64,000 nt of DNA from Macrococcus capreoli (GCF_025628935.1 NZ_JAOTIS010000004.1:62001-126000); one strand, 5' to 3'. Counted from the stretch's first letter, positions 43,325-53,164 are shown. Notes: generated from the letters alone by a model not told the origin. Numbers and translations are program-made.

Positions 43325-44508
43325 AATGCATCGTATTTATGAGCATTTTTACCGTGAAGTATAAAATACACAATCATACCAAAAATGACGACAAGTGACA
43401 TATAGAAATATAGTCCATGAAGACCGATGATTGGTATGAATATACCAAGTAAATATGGACCGAATCCTAATGCAAAATCTAAAAATATGAAGAAAGTTGA
43501 GGTTGCAAGTCCAATCTTTTTAGGTTCTGTTCTTTTAACTGCGATTGCTTGAGCAATTGATAAAAAGTTACCATAACCGAAACCGAGTAGCATTGCACTG
43601 ATAATCAACATGAATGCACTATGCGTTAGACTCAAAGTGAATAATCCAGCTACAAATGAAATCAATGCAGGTATCATCACGATATTGGTACCACGTGTAT
43701 CCATTAAACGACCTGTAAAAGGACGGGAAATTAATACAACGATTGCGTATGCTAAGAAAAAGAAACTTCCGGCAGTGACTAAATTGTTTTCTTTAGCGAA
43801 AAAAGAGATGAAACTCAATACACTTGAATAAGCAGTACAACAGATGAGTACGACAATCGCAATTGGTATTGCATTTATATCGATGAAATTAGAAATATGC
43901 AGACCATTAGGAGACTGAGATTTTAAACTTTCTAAATCTTCATTTACTTTGATGATCGGTAACATGAATAGTGCAATTAAAGCAAGTGCTAAACAGAAAA
44001 TGAAAAGCTGTCTAAATGAGATGAATTGAAGTAAGAACATGCCAAGGAAAGGACCAACAGCAGTGGCCATTACAGCACTCATACTAAAGTAACTAATGCC
44101 TTCGCCGCGTCTCCTTTTCGGTGTGATAAAAGCGGCAATTGTACCAGTAGCTGTAGAGGCAACCCCACATCCAACACCATTTAGTAAACGGACGATAATG
44201 AGAACGGTTAAATCAAAAGAAGCAAAATAAAGCGCAGTTGTTATAGTAAATATAAATACTCCGATAACGAGAGTTTTTTTCTGACCTAGAATATCAATAT
44301 ATTTACCGGCCCAAAATCTACCGAATAAACTTCCAACGATAAAAATACCAGATACGAGACCAGCTGTACTTGTAGAAACATGATAGTGCTCAACTGCATA
44401 GCCGCCAATTGTAACAAGTAATAAAAACATGGAAAGCATAATAATAAAGTTAATAAGTGAAACAAGTATGAATTCGAGAGTCCATAATTTATCAACTGAG
44501 TGAGACAA
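43318..44508 (-). CDS. MFS transporter
   Basis: The 396-residue protein has 12 membrane helices. MFS markers include GLVSGIFIVGSLFGRFWAGKYIDILGQKKTL near 48-78 (motif A), RLLNGVGCGVASTATGTIAAF near 107-127 and a second A-like motif in RPFTGRLMDTRGTN near 262. The drug-or-metabolite exporter subgroup is probable but substrate cannot be told. The start is TTG at 44508, 8 nt after AAAGGA. Monocistronic. Confidence 0.85.
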   Translation of the reverse strand: MSHSVDKLWTLEFILVSLINFIIMLSMFLLLVTIGGYAVEHYHVSTSTAGLVSGIFIVGSLFGRFWAGKYIDILGQKKTLVIGVFIFTITTALYFASFDLTVLIIVRLLNGVGCGVASTATGTIAAFITPKRRRGEGISYFSMSAVMATAVGPFLGMFLLQFISFRQLFIFCLALALIALFMLPIIKVNEDLESLKSQSPNGLHISNFIDINAIPIAIVVLICCTAYSSVLSFISFFAKENNLVTAGSFFFLAYAIVVLISRPFTGRLMDTRGTNIVMIPALISFVAGLFTLSLTHSAFMLIISAMLLGFGYGNFLSIAQAIAVKRTEPKKIGLATSTFFIFLDFALGFGPYLLGIFIPIIGLHGLYFYMSLVVIFGMIVYFILHGKNAHKYDALN

Positions 44509-44619
44509 ATAATCATTCCTTTCTTATAGTATTACTCTGAATTAATAACTATAATATTATAGACCTTGAAAAATTATATGTAAATAATAAAGCTTAAGGC
44601 AGCACCTTAAGCTTTACTA

Positions 44620-46071
44620 TTATAAAAATTTCGTATTGATAAATTTAGCAGTTACATATTCCTTAATACCTAGATGTGAATTTTCACGTCCGAAACCTGA
44701 TTGCTTTACACCACCAAACGGTGTTTCAGGATTTGAAATTGCGACAGCATTAATACCTACCATGCCATACTCTAAGTTGGTTGCTAATGTATTGATAGCT
44801 TTACCATCTTTTGCAAATGCATAGCTTGCTAAACCATATTCGCTGTCATTCGCCATGCTGATTGCTTCTTCCAAAGTCGTAAACGTAATGATAGGAACAA
44901 CGGGACCGAATGTTTCTTCATAGAAAATATCCATTGTGGTGTTGACATTATCTAAAATTGTTGGCTGGAAGAAGAAACCGTTATCGTATATATCACCAGT
45001 TAAACGATGTCCACCTGTGATAAGTGTTGCACCTTTATCTGTTGCATTAACGATTTGTTTTTTGATTTTGTCGATTGCATCTTCTCGAATTAAAGGGCCG
45101 ACATTCGTATCTACTTCAAGACCATTGCCTACTTTTAATGCTTCTACTTTTTCCTTGAGTTGCGCTAAAAACGTTTCTTTCACTGATTCATGGACGAAGA
45201 TTCTATTCGGCGCAATACAAACTTGTCCGTTGTTACGGAATTTGGCAGCCATAAGACCTTCTACAGCAGCTGTAATATCAGCATCATCATTCACGATAAA
45301 TGGTGCATGTCCACCCAGCTCTAGTGACATTTTCTTTAATGTGTCTGCAGATTGAGCATATAAAGTCTTGCCAATCGGTGTTGATCCTGTAAATGTAATC
45401 TTCTTTACAAGTTTAGATGTAGTAAATGCTTCACCAATATCTTTCGAGCTTCCCATGACAATGTTTGCGACACCTTTAGGAAGTTCAGCTTGTTCGAATA
45501 ATTCAAAAATCGCAAGCGCTGAAAGTGGCGTATCACCTGATGGTTTGAGGACAACTGTATTACCAGCAGCTAGAGCTGGGGCCAGTTTACGGGTAATCAT
45601 GCCTGACGGGAAGTTCCATGGTGTGATTGCACCGACGACGCCTATCGGTTCATAAGCGACTTCGTATTTATGATTGTTTGGTGCAGGAATTGTTTCGCCA
45701 TACAAACGACGCGCTTCTTCAGCATTCCATCTGAAGCTTTCTGCCCCGCTAATAACTTCAAGTCGCGCTTCTTTAATTGGTTTACCTTGTTCTACTGTCA
45801 TAATTTCTGCTAATCGGTCAGCATTTTCTTCAAGTAAATCCGCGATTTTATGCAGATAAGTTGTACGTTCTTTAAGTTCTAATGATTTCCAATGTTTAAA
45901 TGCATCGTGTGCCGCCTGAATCGCATCTTCTACTTGTTCCTTTGATGCCTGAGCTACTTGAGCGATAACTTCATTCGTCGTTGGATTAATTACATCTTTA
46001 TAGTCTGTAGTCGTCATCCATTGTCCGTTAATATATAAATCTTTTTTGAGATTGTTAATTGATTCAGTCAT
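44620..46071 (-). CDS. gabD: NAD(P)-dependent succinate-semialdehyde dehydrogenase-like
   Basis: The 483-residue aldehyde dehydrogenase has the catalytic Cys in NNGQVCIAPNRIFV near 280-293, the general base Glu in LELGGHAPFI near 249, NPWNFP-type TPWNFPSGM near 150 and the GSTPIGK cofactor loop near 230. Among aldehyde dehydrogenases GQVCIAPNR points to succinate-semialdehyde dehydrogenase. ATG behind AAAGAGGGA. There is no gabT neighbour; it is divergent from the Bcr/CflA transporter. Confidence 0.85.
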   Translation of the reverse strand: MTESINNLKKDLYINGQWMTTTDYKDVINPTTNEVIAQVAQASKEQVEDAIQAAHDAFKHWKSLELKERTTYLHKIADLLEENADRLAEIMTVEQGKPIKEARLEVISGAESFRWNAEEARRLYGETIPAPNNHKYEVAYEPIGVVGAITPWNFPSGMITRKLAPALAAGNTVVLKPSGDTPLSALAIFELFEQAELPKGVANIVMGSSKDIGEAFTTSKLVKKITFTGSTPIGKTLYAQSADTLKKMSLELGGHAPFIVNDDADITAAVEGLMAAKFRNNGQVCIAPNRIFVHESVKETFLAQLKEKVEALKVGNGLEVDTNVGPLIREDAIDKIKKQIVNATDKGATLITGGHRLTGDIYDNGFFFQPTILDNVNTTMDIFYEETFGPVVPIITFTTLEEAISMANDSEYGLASYAFAKDGKAINTLATNLEYGMVGINAVAISNPETPFGGVKQSGFGRENSHLGIKEYVTAKFINTKFL

Positions 46072-46191
46072 ATCTATCCCTCTTTCAGATTTGTGATTAT
46101 AGTTATATTTTCCCTTTCATAAATGAGTTAAACAAGTGATATGCATTGTAAGTTAATGTATACTTATTATTATTTTACTTTGGAGGTTAAC

Positions 46192-47379
46192 ATGAAACGT
46201 CAACAGCAAAATCGATTCCTGCTCGTCATTGTTTTAGGGTTACTTGCGGCATTTGGACCGTTGTCACTAGATATGTATTTACCGGCGTTACCAAGTGTTG
46301 CTGATGAGTTGCATACGAATGCTTCTAATGCACAATTAAGTTTAACAGCTTGTATGATTGGTTTAGCAGTAGGACAAATATTTGTAGGGCCACTCAGTGA
46401 TATTACAGGGAGAAAGAAACCATTAGCGGTTGTGTTACTTGTGTATGCAGTTGCATCATTTTTAGCTGCAACAAGTACAACGATTGAGATGCTCGTGGCA
46501 TTTCGATTTATTCAAGGGTTCTCAGGGGGAGCCGGAGCAGTATTATCTCGTGCGATTTCAAGTGATTTATATAAAGGGAAAGACTTGACGAAATTTATGG
46601 CAGTATTGATGCTAGTTAACGGCTTAGCACCCGTATTAGCACCTGTTATTGGAGGGGTGATATTAAGTTTATCAACATGGCATACCGTATTTATAATTTT
46701 GGCAATTTACGGTACGTTGATGTTTGTACTATCATTTACCTTGAAAGAAAGTTTACCAAGTGAGGCGCGTCATGAAGGTGCTTTGAAATCAGTGTTTAAT
46801 GATTTTAAGATGCTATTAACGAACAAACAATTTGTCACGGTACTCTTGTTACAGTCATTAACGTATGGCGTATTGTTTAGTTATATTTCAGGGTCACCTT
46901 TTATTACCCAGAAAATATATCATATGAATGCGCAGCAATTCAGTTATTTATTTGCGTTTAACGGGATTGGCTTAATATTATTTAGCCAACTTACTGGGAA
47001 GTTAGTCGATAAAATGAGTGAAGTAGAAATACTGAAATTAGGTCAGACAATTCAATTGATCGGTATGATTGTTACATGTTTAGTGCTGGTGATGCATTTA
47101 CCGATGTGGTGTTTATGGATAAGTTTCTTCTTGTTAATAACACCGGTGAGTATGATTGGAACGACAGGATTTTCAATTGCGATGCAAGTTCAGAAACAAG
47201 GTGCAGGTAGTGCGTCTTCTATATTAGGATTAATGCAATTTTTAGTTGGTGGATTATTGTCACCACTCGTTGGAGTGATGGGTGAAACATCAGCTGTACC
47301 GTTTATGGTTATCATATTCGTTTGCACGATGTTAGCGCAATTCATACGTATACAATATCTGAAGCACATCACAGTGTAG
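46192..47379 (+). CDS. Bcr/CflA family drug efflux MFS transporter
   Basis: The 395-residue protein has 12 helices and the DHA1 Bcr/CflA signature: GPLSLDMYLPALPSVADEL near 21-39, GQIFVGPLSDITGRKKPL near 61-78, and RFIQGFSGGAGAVLSRAIS near 106-124. Likely exporter of drugs such as bicyclomycin-like compounds or metabolites. ATG at 46192 behind TGGAGG; upstream in-frame codons lack an SD. Confidence 0.88.
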   Translation: MKRQQQNRFLLVIVLGLLAAFGPLSLDMYLPALPSVADELHTNASNAQLSLTACMIGLAVGQIFVGPLSDITGRKKPLAVVLLVYAVASFLAATSTTIEMLVAFRFIQGFSGGAGAVLSRAISSDLYKGKDLTKFMAVLMLVNGLAPVLAPVIGGVILSLSTWHTVFIILAIYGTLMFVLSFTLKESLPSEARHEGALKSVFNDFKMLLTNKQFVTVLLLQSLTYGVLFSYISGSPFITQKIYHMNAQQFSYLFAFNGIGLILFSQLTGKLVDKMSEVEILKLGQTIQLIGMIVTCLVLVMHLPMWCLWISFFLLITPVSMIGTTGFSIAMQVQKQGAGSASSILGLMQFLVGGLLSPLVGVMGETSAVPFMVIIFVCTMLAQFIRIQYLKHITV

Positions 47380-47473
47380 TGGTGTGTATTTTTTTAGAAA
47401 TTTTTTAAAGTGTTGTAATATGTAATTTACAATATTTTGTTATAAAGGTGGTAACAAACATCGGAGGACAGAC

Positions 47474-48367
47474 ATGATACAACCACCACGTATTGTTGTG
47501 CTTGAAGATATATTGAAACGTCGTTTGCCAACATATGAATATAGTGAAGATTATCATAGAAGTTATTACGGTTATTTAGGGGAAGTACAATTTTTAAAAG
47601 AATTCCCCGTTGATGAAGCATATGTGCAGTTGTTTAATATGTGTATTGAATATGATAAACAGAGATTTGAAATTGATCGTCTTGTATTAACAGGCGACAA
47701 AATTTTTGCATTTGATGTTAAGAATTATTTTGGAAACTTTCAATATGATGAATATTACTGGAAGAAATCGGGTGGTTCAATCAAAAATCCGGAACCACAA
47801 TTTGTGACGATGGATAGTACATTCAGTGGCTTAATTGATTTTATGAATACTGGTCATAGTGTTCATAGCAACATGATATTTATTAACAAAGGGTTTTCAA
47901 TAGATAGAAAAGTAGATGGAGTCGTGAAGTATTATGATATAGGGCGTGTGATGAAACGTATTGGTGAATGTGCACCTGCAGGGAGTTTAGAAAGGAAAAT
48001 GGCTAATTTTTTTACAGATATTCATCGGCCGATTGAATTGCACCACCGTAGACCAAATTTTAATTTTAAAAAGGTAAAGTCGGGGATTCAATGTATGCGT
48101 TGTGGATTGAGTGTGACGATAGAAGCCGATAAATGTAAAAACATTGTTTGCAAAGGATGTCTAAAACGTAATACGAAGATGGAGCTTGTTCGCGAAAACC
48201 TGGTTGAACTAGAGGTATTACTGGATCGACCGATAACGTTAAGTGAAGCAAATAAATGGATAGGAAGAGCGCAGAGGAATATTACTAAACGCGTATTAGA
48301 AAGAAACTTTAATAAATGTGAACGTGGTTTTTATAGTTTTGAGAAATATTATAACGACTTAAAATAA
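47474..48367 (+). CDS. NERD-domain protein with zinc ribbon and HTH-like tail (intact)
   Basis: The 297-residue protein has a NERD (nuclease-related) domain at about 30-175, with YDKQRFEIDRLVLTGDKIFAFDVKNYFG giving the restriction-nuclease-like D...(E/D)xK core (DRLV, FDVKNY). A zinc ribbon follows (CMRCG near 213, CKGCLK near 232), then an HTH-like C-terminus (LSEANKWIGRAQRNITKRVLERN). A paralogue of exactly the same length lies broken at 23046-23939. SD GGAGGA. Function unknown; NERD proteins are suspected of DNA processing. The tandem array starts at the stop codon. Confidence 0.8.
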   Translation: MIQPPRIVVLEDILKRRLPTYEYSEDYHRSYYGYLGEVQFLKEFPVDEAYVQLFNMCIEYDKQRFEIDRLVLTGDKIFAFDVKNYFGNFQYDEYYWKKSGGSIKNPEPQFVTMDSTFSGLIDFMNTGHSVHSNMIFINKGFSIDRKVDGVVKYYDIGRVMKRIGECAPAGSLERKMANFFTDIHRPIELHHRRPNFNFKKVKSGIQCMRCGLSVTIEADKCKNIVCKGCLKRNTKMELVRENLVELEVLLDRPITLSEANKWIGRAQRNITKRVLERNFNKCERGFYSFEKYYNDLK

Positions 48368-48637
48368 TGTCACGCACCAGCTGTGATGCGTGCCAAAACC
48401 GAGAAAGTGTCACGCACCAGCTGTGACGCGTGCCAAAACCGAGAAAATGTCACGCACCAGCTGTGACGCGTGCCAAAACCGAGAAAGTGTCACGCACCAG
48501 CTGTGACGCGTGCCAAAACTGAGAAAATGTCACGCACCAGCTGTGATGCGTGCCAAAACTGAGAAAGTGTCACGCACCAGCTGTGACGCGTGCCAAAACT
48601 GAGAAAGTGTCACGCATCAGACGTGACGCGTGCCAAC
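48368..48637 (+). repeat. Tandem array of 40-bp palindrome-containing units
   Basis: Six full 40-bp units (from 48368) and a diverged 30-bp seventh. Each begins TGTCACGCACCAGCTGTGA, then CGCGTGCCAAAAC, then (C/T)GAGAAA(G/A). Variation is limited to T/C at base 20, C/T at 33 and G/A at 40, apart from unit 7. Each core can pair GTCAC with GTGAC or CACGC with GCGTG. Units are about 57 percent GC in an AT-rich genome. There are no unique spacers, so this is not a CRISPR array. It fills nearly all the space between two convergent genes. Confidence 0.95.
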
Positions 48638-48667
48638 TTTCTATAATCAATATTTAATACCACTTTC

Positions 48668-49366
48668 TTAAATCAACATCTTCACCACAAACCAGCAACT
48701 GCCTAGTTGTACAGTCACAAACAACAAATAGTAAATCAATACGGGTAATCTCGTTAACTGACTGAGCATCGCACCGTCCCACGTCGTATTTCGTTGTAGA
48801 TATATCAACGTTATTGTATAACTCGATAGAAGCGTATCTGCTAATAGAATACCTAAAACAATATAAATTGCCCAATTTCCTATCACCCACAATGAAACGA
48901 CATCAGGATATTGGTAGTACAAGTAACATCCACCTACAATGAGTAACATAACGAAGAAAGGAAATATCTTTCTAGATGTTTTCACAAAATAATAGAGAAA
49001 CACAAGGCCAAACATAATCCAAAATCCTATTTGCCACGTCTTTAACAAACAATATACGCCTATAATCAGAAAGAATGGAGGAAATAGATAGCCTGCTATA
49101 AACGTTGCAAATCTATTCCATCCTGAAATAGTTTGAGAAATGGCATATCCGTTTCGGCCTGTTCGTAGTCGCTCAGATCTTCTCGTAACAATAACAATAT
49201 CGCTAACTTTTCCACCTGTTAACTGGCAGACGATAGCGTGACCGAACTCATGTAATAATGTTGGCACATAACTCAGCCATAACATCAATACACCCGGTCG
49301 ATTATAGTAATACATTGCTAATATTAAATAAATGGTACCAATTACCAACAATAAATATGTATTCAC
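48668..49366 (-). CDS. M50-family membrane metallopeptidase
   Basis: The 232-residue protein has the zinc motif HEFGH at 39-43 within a membrane-associated segment and about five or six further helices. It belongs to the M50-like (site-2-protease-like, M50B) group; a second zinc ligand could be Asp/Asn in a later helix (for example ADTLL near 181). Role unknown. The start is GTG at 49366 behind GAGGTGAGG. It is separated from the YhgE-like gene by a terminator, and its 3' end faces the tandem array. Confidence 0.85.
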   Translation of the reverse strand: MNTYLLLVIGTIYLILAMYYYNRPGVLMLWLSYVPTLLHEFGHAIVCQLTGGKVSDIVIVTRRSERLRTGRNGYAISQTISGWNRFATFIAGYLFPPFFLIIGVYCLLKTWQIGFWIMFGLVFLYYFVKTSRKIFPFFVMLLIVGGCYLYYQYPDVVSLWVIGNWAIYIVLGILLADTLLSSYTITLIYLQRNTTWDGAMLSQLTRLPVLIYYLLFVTVQLGSCWFVVKMLI

Positions 49367-49395
49367 AACCTCACCTCTTCAAAATAGTAGCACAA

Positions 49396-49433
49396 AAAAA
49401 GATGCAACTCCTCAACCTGGAGTCGCATCTTTA
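49396..49433 (-). terminator. Terminator of the short YhgE-like gene
   Basis: AAAGATGCAACTCC and GGAGTCGCATCTTT form a 14-bp stem (one mismatch) around TCAACCT; on the minus strand it continues into TTTTTTGTG. Confidence 0.9.
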
Positions 49434-49435
49434 TG

Positions 49436-50773
49436 TTATTTCTCTTTATGTGGACGGATGACTGCAGCTAATATAATTGCAATGACACCAAATATTCCAA
49501 GTCCTAAATACATTTGCATCGGTGTATTAAACTCCAGCTCATGTCCTAAATAAATAAGTTGTCTAATACCATCGCCATAAATTTTGAATGGGTTCCAGTC
49601 AAATAAATGATCTTGATAGAACTCAGGTAACATTTGCTTAGGTAATGTTAATAACTGCATACTAAAGAATAAGGCTAACATGAATAATGGTAAGGCTGGC
49701 ATACCTAGCCAAGACATTAATCCTAAAATTAACATAATAAATCCGAACATTGCGATACTGATATAAATACTGACACTAAATGTATCAGGCATGTCGAACC
49801 CTAATACTGATGTGATAAACCATACGCCACCGAAACCACCGATGATAGCAGTTACTGAAGCGGCAATGATTTGGAATAATGAAGCAATAAATCGTTCACG
49901 TTTAGGTACAATATTTGAACCTCTAAATGCAAAGTACAATAACACAGAAGAGAGTAATGAGCCTAACCAGATTGGTGTAAAGAATAACATTGGAGCGTTA
50001 CCCATCGCCTGATGATCGTGAATTTTATTCATAACTGTATGGTCTACGTTAACGGGATACATGATTTGATTCATTGATTTTGCTGATACTGAAACATTTG
50101 CTTTATCTAACTGTGTTACGGCTTGTGATGCAATCGTGTCATTCAATTTAGTTGTTAAGTTTGATAAGATAGTATCTGTAATTTGAGCCCCTTGTGTTGA
50201 TGCTCCTTGATTTATCATTACTTTTAATTCACCTTGTTTAACGTCAATAGGCTTCAATAAATCTTTATTTGCTTCAAGCATTTTCGCTTGTTTTGTTTTC
50301 ATTTCCTGGATAATCACTTGAGCCTGTGCTGGTGCCAGTGTACCACTTGCTATTTTTTGCTGGATATCTGTTTGGAATGCTTTTGCTTTTTGTTCTCCTT
50401 CAGCTTTCTTTGCTGTTTGGATTTCTTTACGCATCGCACTAGTTGCGTCACTTGTGAATGTTTCTGGAATAACTAACGCGCCATAGTATTTTAAATCTTT
50501 AAAGCCTGATGTTAATTCACGTTCATCTTTGACCTCAATCAATTTCACTTTTTCTGTAAAGTCTTTTGTTGATTGGAGTTTATCGATAAAAGATTTGCCG
50601 ATATTTTGTGATTTGCCTTGAATTTCAATCCCTTTATCTAAATTAACAATAGCAATTGGCATTTCTTTCGGTTTAGGATTATAAGCTGGCGAGAAAGCGA
50701 GCGACAATAATCCAATAATTAATAATGCGACAATCGGAACGAGATAAATTAATTTATTTTTTAATATTTTCAT
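49436..50773 (-). CDS. Short YhgE/Pip-like ABC-2-type membrane protein (445 aa)
   Basis: The protein has one N-terminal membrane segment (about 10-30), the family motif PIAIVNLDKGIEIQGK near 39-54, a coiled-coil region of about 200 residues, and five or six helices from about 260 to 440. It has half the length of the paralogue at 2736-5417. Possibly an exporter or channel component. ATG behind AGGAGG. It is divergent from a TetR regulator 211 nt away, a common arrangement for a repressor and its membrane-protein target. Confidence 0.8.
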   Translation of the reverse strand: MKILKNKLIYLVPIVALLIIGLLSLAFSPAYNPKPKEMPIAIVNLDKGIEIQGKSQNIGKSFIDKLQSTKDFTEKVKLIEVKDERELTSGFKDLKYYGALVIPETFTSDATSAMRKEIQTAKKAEGEQKAKAFQTDIQQKIASGTLAPAQAQVIIQEMKTKQAKMLEANKDLLKPIDVKQGELKVMINQGASTQGAQITDTILSNLTTKLNDTIASQAVTQLDKANVSVSAKSMNQIMYPVNVDHTVMNKIHDHQAMGNAPMLFFTPIWLGSLLSSVLLYFAFRGSNIVPKRERFIASLFQIIAASVTAIIGGFGGVWFITSVLGFDMPDTFSVSIYISIAMFGFIMLILGLMSWLGMPALPLFMLALFFSMQLLTLPKQMLPEFYQDHLFDWNPFKIYGDGIRQLIYLGHELEFNTPMQMYLGLGIFGVIAIILAAVIRPHKEK

Positions 50774-50818
50774 AATGTTGTCCTCCTAATGAACATTGTG
50801 TTGATTAATTAATATATT

Positions 50819-50843
50819 GTTTATTATAATCAGATTAATAAAC
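50819..50843. promoter_or_regulatory. Candidate TetR-family operator
   Basis: GTTTATTA-N9-TAATAAAC is a perfect 8-bp inverted repeat, flanked outside by TATT/CAATA, in the divergent region between the YhgE-like and TetR genes. Its centre is about 58 nt upstream of the YhgE start. Confidence 0.5.
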
Positions 50844-50983
50844 GATACAATAACCAAAAAGGGACGATATGTTAGTTAAAGAACAAAGTAACATTATATG
50901 TTGATTAAAGGACGTATCATTGAAAAATAATCATCGCTAATCTTGGCAGCATCATTAATAATGACTTTAAGGAGATGAATTGC

Positions 50984-51577
50984 ATGGAAGATAGACGTGT
51001 CAGAAAAACGAAGCAAAGTATAAGAACTGCAGTGCTGGAATTAATGTTAGAAAAACCATTCGATAATATTACGGTGAACGACATTGCTGAAAAAGCAGAT
51101 ATTAACCGTGGTACATTTTACTTACATTATGTCGATAAATACGAGCTACTTGAAAAAATTGAAGATGAAATGATCCAGAAATTCATTACAATTCAACGTA
51201 TGATGGATGTGAGTCAAATTATAGAAGAGGATAGCTTGTTTCAGGAAGTATTTATCAAGAAAATAATGCATATTCTAAAAGATGATAAATTATTTTTTAA
51301 AGTGATGTTACATCCTAATTTAAATACGACATTTGAATATAAATTTAGAAAAATAATACAAGAAAATTTCGAAAGAATGATAGATCTGGAAACGATTCAA
51401 GGTATTCCGTTTAATTATTACTTTGCCTTCGTGTCAAGTGCGCAAATTGGTGTGATTAAGCAATGGGTACGCAGTGATATGCAGGAAACACCTGAACAAA
51501 TAGCACAATTTGCATATGAGATGGCTTATAACGGTCCGATTCGATTGTTACAGCAGGAAATGAAAAAGAAGCACTAA
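50984..51577 (+). CDS. TetR/AcrR family transcriptional regulator
   Basis: The 197-residue protein has the N-terminal HTH (DRRVRKTKQSIRTAVLELMLEKPFDNITVNDIAEKADINRG then TFYLHYVDKYELLE) at about 4-60 and a ligand-binding C-terminal domain of the TetR_C type. The ATG at 50984 is chosen because AAGGAG lies 9 nt upstream and would overlap the ATG at 50975. The divergent membrane-protein gene is its likely target. Confidence 0.92.
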   Translation: MEDRRVRKTKQSIRTAVLELMLEKPFDNITVNDIAEKADINRGTFYLHYVDKYELLEKIEDEMIQKFITIQRMMDVSQIIEEDSLFQEVFIKKIMHILKDDKLFFKVMLHPNLNTTFEYKFRKIIQENFERMIDLETIQGIPFNYYFAFVSSAQIGVIKQWVRSDMQETPEQIAQFAYEMAYNGPIRLLQQEMKKKH

Positions 51578-51586
51578 GTATTTCAC

Positions 51587-52861
51587 TTAGCGCTTCTTAA
51601 TTTTTGGCCAGTAATAGTAGATTAATAAACCAAGACCTAACAAGAATGATCCGATGAGTAGTGTCATTAATCCATAATAGTGATCATTCCAGAATTTTTT
51701 AAACTTGTATTGCTTGTAACCTTCATATGTTACAGTTGCTGGTTTGTACTGGCTGGAAATAAATTCACGATCATAATCATAATGCACTTTCCCTTTATTT
51801 AAGACGAGCTTACCTGGCTGACCAATTTTTACGACATCATATAAATCGTTATAAACATAATATTCTTTCCCGTTAAATTTATGCACGCCCTTTGAAAGTA
51901 CTTTTTTATATTCATATTGATTGTAAACTTTATCGAGCAATGCATTGGCCATTTTATTACGATTGAATTCTGCAGGAGAATCATACCAATCACCGACACC
52001 CAATATCACTTCAATGACACGTAAATTATTGCGTTTAGAGGTGATGGTCGTATTAAACCCAGCTGTATCACTTGACCCCGTCTTAAATCCATCTACACCT
52101 TTAACGCCTAAACGTGCACCTTCTAATGAATGATTGTAAGTTGGGAAAGATTCCTCATCTTCTGTATTTTCTTTTATAGTGACATACGTCTTGTTCGTAA
52201 AACGCAGTATTTCCGGATATTCGGATACGAAGTGTTGCGCTAATATTGAAAAGTCACGCGCTGTCGTTAAATTATCACCATCTTGCTGGTAACGTTTCGC
52301 CTTATATTGAAGTAATAAATTATTCGGAGGGCCAGCAGGATTTAAAAAATGCGTATTTTTCATGCCTAAAGCTTTCGCTTTCGCATTCATTTTATCAATA
52401 AAATCTGAGTCATCTTTCTCTACAAGATTCGCCAGTAAATAAGTTGCAGCATTACTGGAAGGTGTAATTGCTAACTGAATTAATTCTTCTACAGTATAGG
52501 TTGCACCTTCGCGAAACTTATTGTTACTTAGCATAGGAAGTCGTGAAATACCGTAATATTTATCTGTTACTTTCACTTTCGTGTCGAATGTAATATCACC
52601 GTGTTCCATTTTTTCGAACAATAAATAAAGTGTCATAATTTTTGACATAGAAGCAGGTGGCCACTGTTTATCCATTGCTTCCCCGTAAAGCAATTGTCCG
52701 TTATATGCAATCACTGCTGTACCTTGTGGATTGTCTTTCGGTGGGACATCATAACCTTGTTGATTCGCGATTTCGTAAGGTGATACTGCGTAAGCTACGT
52801 GCGAATAGCTTAATAATATAAGCAAGCTTAATATAATGGTACTTGAAGAAATTCTTTTCAT
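51587..52861 (-). CDS. pbp4: PBP4-like D-alanyl-D-alanine carboxypeptidase/transpeptidase
   Basis: The 424-residue protein has a signal peptide (about 1-25), the catalytic SxxK at Ser71-Lys74 (PASMSK), SSN at 135-137, KTGS near 255, and a C-terminal membrane anchor near 395-418 followed by KIKKR. Closely like staphylococcal PBP4, the low-molecular-mass PBP that raises peptidoglycan cross-linking and can trim stem peptides. ATG behind AGGAG. It is not next to abcA or tagF here. The 3' end converges on the TetR gene with a 9-nt gap. Confidence 0.93.
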   Translation of the reverse strand: MKRISSSTIILSLLILLSYSHVAYAVSPYEIANQQGYDVPPKDNPQGTAVIAYNGQLLYGEAMDKQWPPASMSKIMTLYLLFEKMEHGDITFDTKVKVTDKYYGISRLPMLSNNKFREGATYTVEELIQLAITPSSNAATYLLANLVEKDDSDFIDKMNAKAKALGMKNTHFLNPAGPPNNLLLQYKAKRYQQDGDNLTTARDFSILAQHFVSEYPEILRFTNKTYVTIKENTEDEESFPTYNHSLEGARLGVKGVDGFKTGSSDTAGFNTTITSKRNNLRVIEVILGVGDWYDSPAEFNRNKMANALLDKVYNQYEYKKVLSKGVHKFNGKEYYVYNDLYDVVKIGQPGKLVLNKGKVHYDYDREFISSQYKPATVTYEGYKQYKFKKFWNDHYYGLMTLLIGSFLLGLGLLIYYYWPKIKKR

Positions 52862-53164
52862 TCGTGACGACTCCTATTGATTCATTTTTACAATGATTTC
52901 ATTCTATCATATTACGGTTGGCGAAGTTGGAGATTAACAATTTTTTAATATTAATGTTTTTCTCATAAGAAAGTTGAATTGGTAAACAATAAAAACAGAC
53001 GTTAATTTTTGTGAAACGTTTACATATTTTATAATATTCGCGTTTTAGTAATAGGATTTATTCGGATGTGAAAAAATGTTCGTAAATAAATGAAAAAAAG
53101 TGTATTGTTTACGAGGTAATCATGCTATAATCAAAAACATAAAAAATTAAAAAAGGTGGAAATC
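52862..53164. other. Divergent control region of pbp4 and nupC
   Basis: No gene is seen. An extended -10 (TGC TATAAT at 53123-53131) lies 33 nt before nupC. GTGAAACGTTTACA at 53011-53024 resembles half of a cre site (perfect right half, poor left half). The remainder is AT-rich without clear motifs. Confidence 0.5.

Noticed and set aside
48368..48637. CRISPR-like regular repeats
   Set aside because: The units are contiguous 40-mers without unique spacers and no cas genes are present. They are a tandem repeat.
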